Shown here piece after piece: positions 62,322 through 64,000 of a stretch of 64,000 nt of DNA. The notes below the pieces were generated by a model. It searched no databases, was not told where the DNA came from, and worked only from the letters and a program-made list of their open reading frames with translations. The first letter of the stretch is position 1, and each line of letters opens with the position of its first letter. Position numbers and translations under genes: made by a program. Source of the stretch: Loktanella sp. Alg231-35 (lineage in GTDB: Bacteria > Pseudomonadota > Alphaproteobacteria > Rhodobacterales > Rhodobacteraceae); NCBI RefSeq assembly GCF_900143545.1, contig NZ_FREV01000001.1, positions 653,568 to 717,567 on the forward strand, written 5' to 3'.

Positions 62322-62665
62322 GTGGTTTTGGGGCGTCTGACGGGGCGATTGTTGGGGGTGATGTGGTTCAGTGCGCCGTCGCCGTAAGATTGGGTGACTT
62401 CAGAGATCACAACGTGAAATCCGCCGTACCATCTTTCGTACTGTTTCTTGGCTTCAATGTGCGATGGATGCGCCGAGAACGCCTTTAGAGCGGCCTGATT
62501 GTCCCAGTAGTACATGGAATTTCGCGTTTTTCGGTCTTCACTGAACCAGTTTTCCTTGCCCAAAAATCCGTCGGTGTCCTCGGCTGCTTGTGCAATCAGC
62601 TGGTCTAACCGGAAGAATTCATCATCCAGATCGGTTTCTGTGAAAATGAAGCTGGCCGTGAGCAC
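62318..62665 (-). CDS. Antibiotic biosynthesis monooxygenase (ABM) domain protein
   Basis: A 115-residue protein starting at GTG 62663-62665, overlapping the trmD stop by one base (TAGTG) with AAGGA seven bases upstream. LTASFIFTETDLDDEFFRLDQLIAQAAEDTDGFLGKENWFSED and YYWDNQAALKAFSAHPSHIEAKKQYERWYGGF match the ABM ferredoxin-like fold with the heme- or quinone-binding edge residues His and Trp. Function unknown; possible roles are quinone oxidation or heme handling. Its insertion into the rimM-trmD-rplS block is unexpected. Confidence 0.85.
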   Translation of the reverse strand: MLTASFIFTETDLDDEFFRLDQLIAQAAEDTDGFLGKENWFSEDRKTRNSMYYWDNQAALKAFSAHPSHIEAKKQYERWYGGFHVVISEVTQSYGDGALNHITPNNRPVRRPKTT

Positions 62666-63465
62666 TACTTTTCCTTCTGCGCCAACTTGTGCGCCGCCCA
62701 AAGATCATGCCGCCGATCTCGTGTGATCTTCTCTGACATTTCACGTCGCCATTTGGCGATTTTAGCGTGGTTACCTGACAGCAGTACATCGGGTATTGAA
62801 TGGCCCTCCCACTCAGCGGGTTTGGTGTATTGTGGGTGCTCTAGTAACCCCGAAGAAAAGCTTTCTTCGACCGCACTCTCTGCATTCCCCAACACACCCG
62901 GCAGCAAGCGCACGGTCGCATCGATCATCGCCTGCGCTGCAATTTCGCCCCCGGTCATGACAAAATCACCAAGGCTGACTTCTTGAATGCCAAAGTGTTG
63001 CAACACCCGTTCGTCGACACCTTCAAACCGGCCGCAAAGCATTGTTACCCCGTCCATACGCGCCCAATTGCGCGCCATGGCTTGATCGAAACGCGGGCCG
63101 CGCGGTGAAAGATAGACCAAAGGGGCAATGCCCTTTGTGCCGCTGCGGGCATCTTTGATCGCTTTTTCAAGCACATCGGCACGCAGCACCATGCCAGCGC
63201 CGCCACCAGCGGGGGTGTCATCGACATTGCGATGCTTGCCGATGCCATAGTCGCGCAGATCGTAGGTCTGCAATTGCCACAAACCATCCTGCAACGCCTT
63301 GCCAGTCAGGCTTTCGCCCAACACACCGGGGAAGGCTTGCGGAAACAGCGTGATGATCTGTGCGGTCCACGATCCGGCAATATCCGGCGTGTCTGTCATC
63401 AACTCACGCGGTTTCAGCGTAGGGCGGACGGCGATGCGGCCTGCGGATCTTGGTGGCTTGCTCAA
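62665..63465 (-). CDS. trmD: tRNA (guanine37-N1)-methyltransferase
   Basis: SPOUT-fold enzyme that makes m1G37 in tRNAs and so prevents +1 frameshifting. The start is TTG 63463-63465, overlapping the rimM stop (TTGA), with AGAGGGG five bases upstream; an ATG 22 codons in is an alternative. Core motifs: DLRDYGIGKHRNVDDTPAGGGAGMVLRADVLEKAI, LSPRGPRFDQ, CGRFEGVDERVLQ and SLGDFVMTGGEIAAQAMIDATVRLLPGVLGN, with the C-terminal EWEGHSIPDVLLSGNH. 266 residues with the extension. Confidence 0.96.
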   Translation of the reverse strand: MSKPPRSAGRIAVRPTLKPRELMTDTPDIAGSWTAQIITLFPQAFPGVLGESLTGKALQDGLWQLQTYDLRDYGIGKHRNVDDTPAGGGAGMVLRADVLEKAIKDARSGTKGIAPLVYLSPRGPRFDQAMARNWARMDGVTMLCGRFEGVDERVLQHFGIQEVSLGDFVMTGGEIAAQAMIDATVRLLPGVLGNAESAVEESFSSGLLEHPQYTKPAEWEGHSIPDVLLSGNHAKIAKWRREMSEKITRDRRHDLWAAHKLAQKEK

Positions 63466-63965
63466 AACAACCCCTCTGGTGGGTCGGCAATAATGCGCCC
63501 GCTGGTCAGATCAACGGTGGGCACTGCGGCTTGGGTGAAGGGCAGCAGAACGGTGTCAGACGCGCCGGGCACGATAACTTCGAGCAGGTCACCCGCGCCA
63601 TGGTCCATAACGTTCTTGACGGTGCCGAGCGTTGCGCCACCGGCATCCAGCACGGTGAGGCCGATCAGATCGTTGTAATAGTATTCGTCGTCGGGCAGCG
63701 AAGGCATAATACTGCGATCCGCATAGAGGTTCACATTGCGCAGGGCGTCAGCGTCCTCTTTGGTCACAACGCCATCAAAGCGCGCGGTAAAACCGTTCTT
63801 TAACTGACCTGTCAGAACCACCTGCGCAAAGGCCCGCCCATCTTCGGCATAAAGCGGGGTGTACTCTGCAATTGCTTGGGGGTCGGCACAATAGGACTTC
63901 AGGCGCACTTCGCCCTGAACGCCAAATGCGCCTGAAATAGCACCAACAATGACACGATCATTCAT
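63462..63965 (-). CDS. rimM: Ribosome maturation factor RimM
   Basis: A 167-residue 16S rRNA processing factor that binds S19 and matures the 30S head. The N-terminal domain starts VIVGAISGAFGVQGEVRLKSYC; the PRC-barrel domain begins DEYYYNDLIGLTVLDAGGATLG. Start ATG 63963-63965. It heads the visible part of the rimM-trmD-rplS block; the usual upstream gene rpsP would lie beyond the window's right end. Stop overlaps the trmD start. Confidence 0.96.
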   Translation of the reverse strand: MNDRVIVGAISGAFGVQGEVRLKSYCADPQAIAEYTPLYAEDGRAFAQVVLTGQLKNGFTARFDGVVTKEDADALRNVNLYADRSIMPSLPDDEYYYNDLIGLTVLDAGGATLGTVKNVMDHGAGDLLEVIVPGASDTVLLPFTQAAVPTVDLTSGRIIADPPEGLF

Positions 63966-64000
63966 TCGCTCAAATCCACTCCGACGCAGATGTTTTCAAC

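Overview
The window reads as a continuous, gene-dense piece of chromosome from a marine alphaproteobacterium of the family Rhodobacteraceae (Roseobacter group). This assignment rests on gene content: an RpoHII-type heat-shock sigma factor, MipZ, a class I lysyl-tRNA synthetase, a dimethylglycine/sarcosine dehydrogenase-type protein, a DMSP-lyase-type cupin, and the clusters lppC/rsmI/yraN/gshB and rimM/trmD/rplS. I saw no tRNA, rRNA, insertion sequence, phage block or CRISPR array.

Layout. Positions 1-11300 hold housekeeping genes: trpS, a rhomboid-like protein lacking catalytic residues, murJ, glnD, a penicillin-binding-protein activator lipoprotein, rsmI, yraN, gshB, and a yifB broken by a one-base frameshift. 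Positions 11351-19628 hold a glutathione S-transferase, the cobalamin genes cobC-like and cobU, rpoH (RpoHII type) behind an RpoE-type promoter, a coaBC-dut-thiF/moeB overlap operon, an M3 peptidase and an SH3-domain protein. Positions 19737-30573 are metabolic and accessory: a 2-hydroxyacid dehydrogenase, a lipase-like hydrolase, the dimethylglycine dehydrogenase, a three-gene cassette with an unusual membrane metalloprotease, a DUF6958-like protein, a tightly overlapped aldo/keto reductase - FAD oxidoreductase - acetyltransferase - small ORF operon, and a second aldo/keto reductase.

Positions 30770-45574 hold nadD-dacB, a TerB-like protein, lysS, several small proteins, a large right-handed beta-helix protein flanked by strong hairpins, acs, an aminotransferase, an MscS channel and an RTX-repeat protein with an N-terminal membrane segment. 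Positions 45784-53560 hold leucine biosynthesis (leuC-leuD, then leuB after four unrelated genes) and a ClpP-fold lipoprotein coupled to leuB. Positions 53577-64000 hold a DMT transporter, an FMN-dependent glutamate-synthase-like protein, mipZ, a DEAD-box helicase, a WYL/HTH regulator facing an SRPBCC gene across a perfect 13-base inverted repeat, the DMSP-lyase-type cupin, and the ribosome-related rimM-trmD-ABM / rplS-rpmE block.

The DNA is very compact. Many co-directional neighbours overlap as ATGA, GTGA, TTGA, TAATG or TGATG, and five convergent pairs share a palindromic CTAG or TTAA at their stop codons. Three small genes (41, 32 and 36 residues) below usual annotation cut-offs are proposed. 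The strongest candidate for something undescribed is the cassette at 24049-25534: a metalloprotease with a Trp/Val-rich membrane module, a His-rich 41-residue membrane peptide and a 126-residue membrane protein. Its function is unknown.
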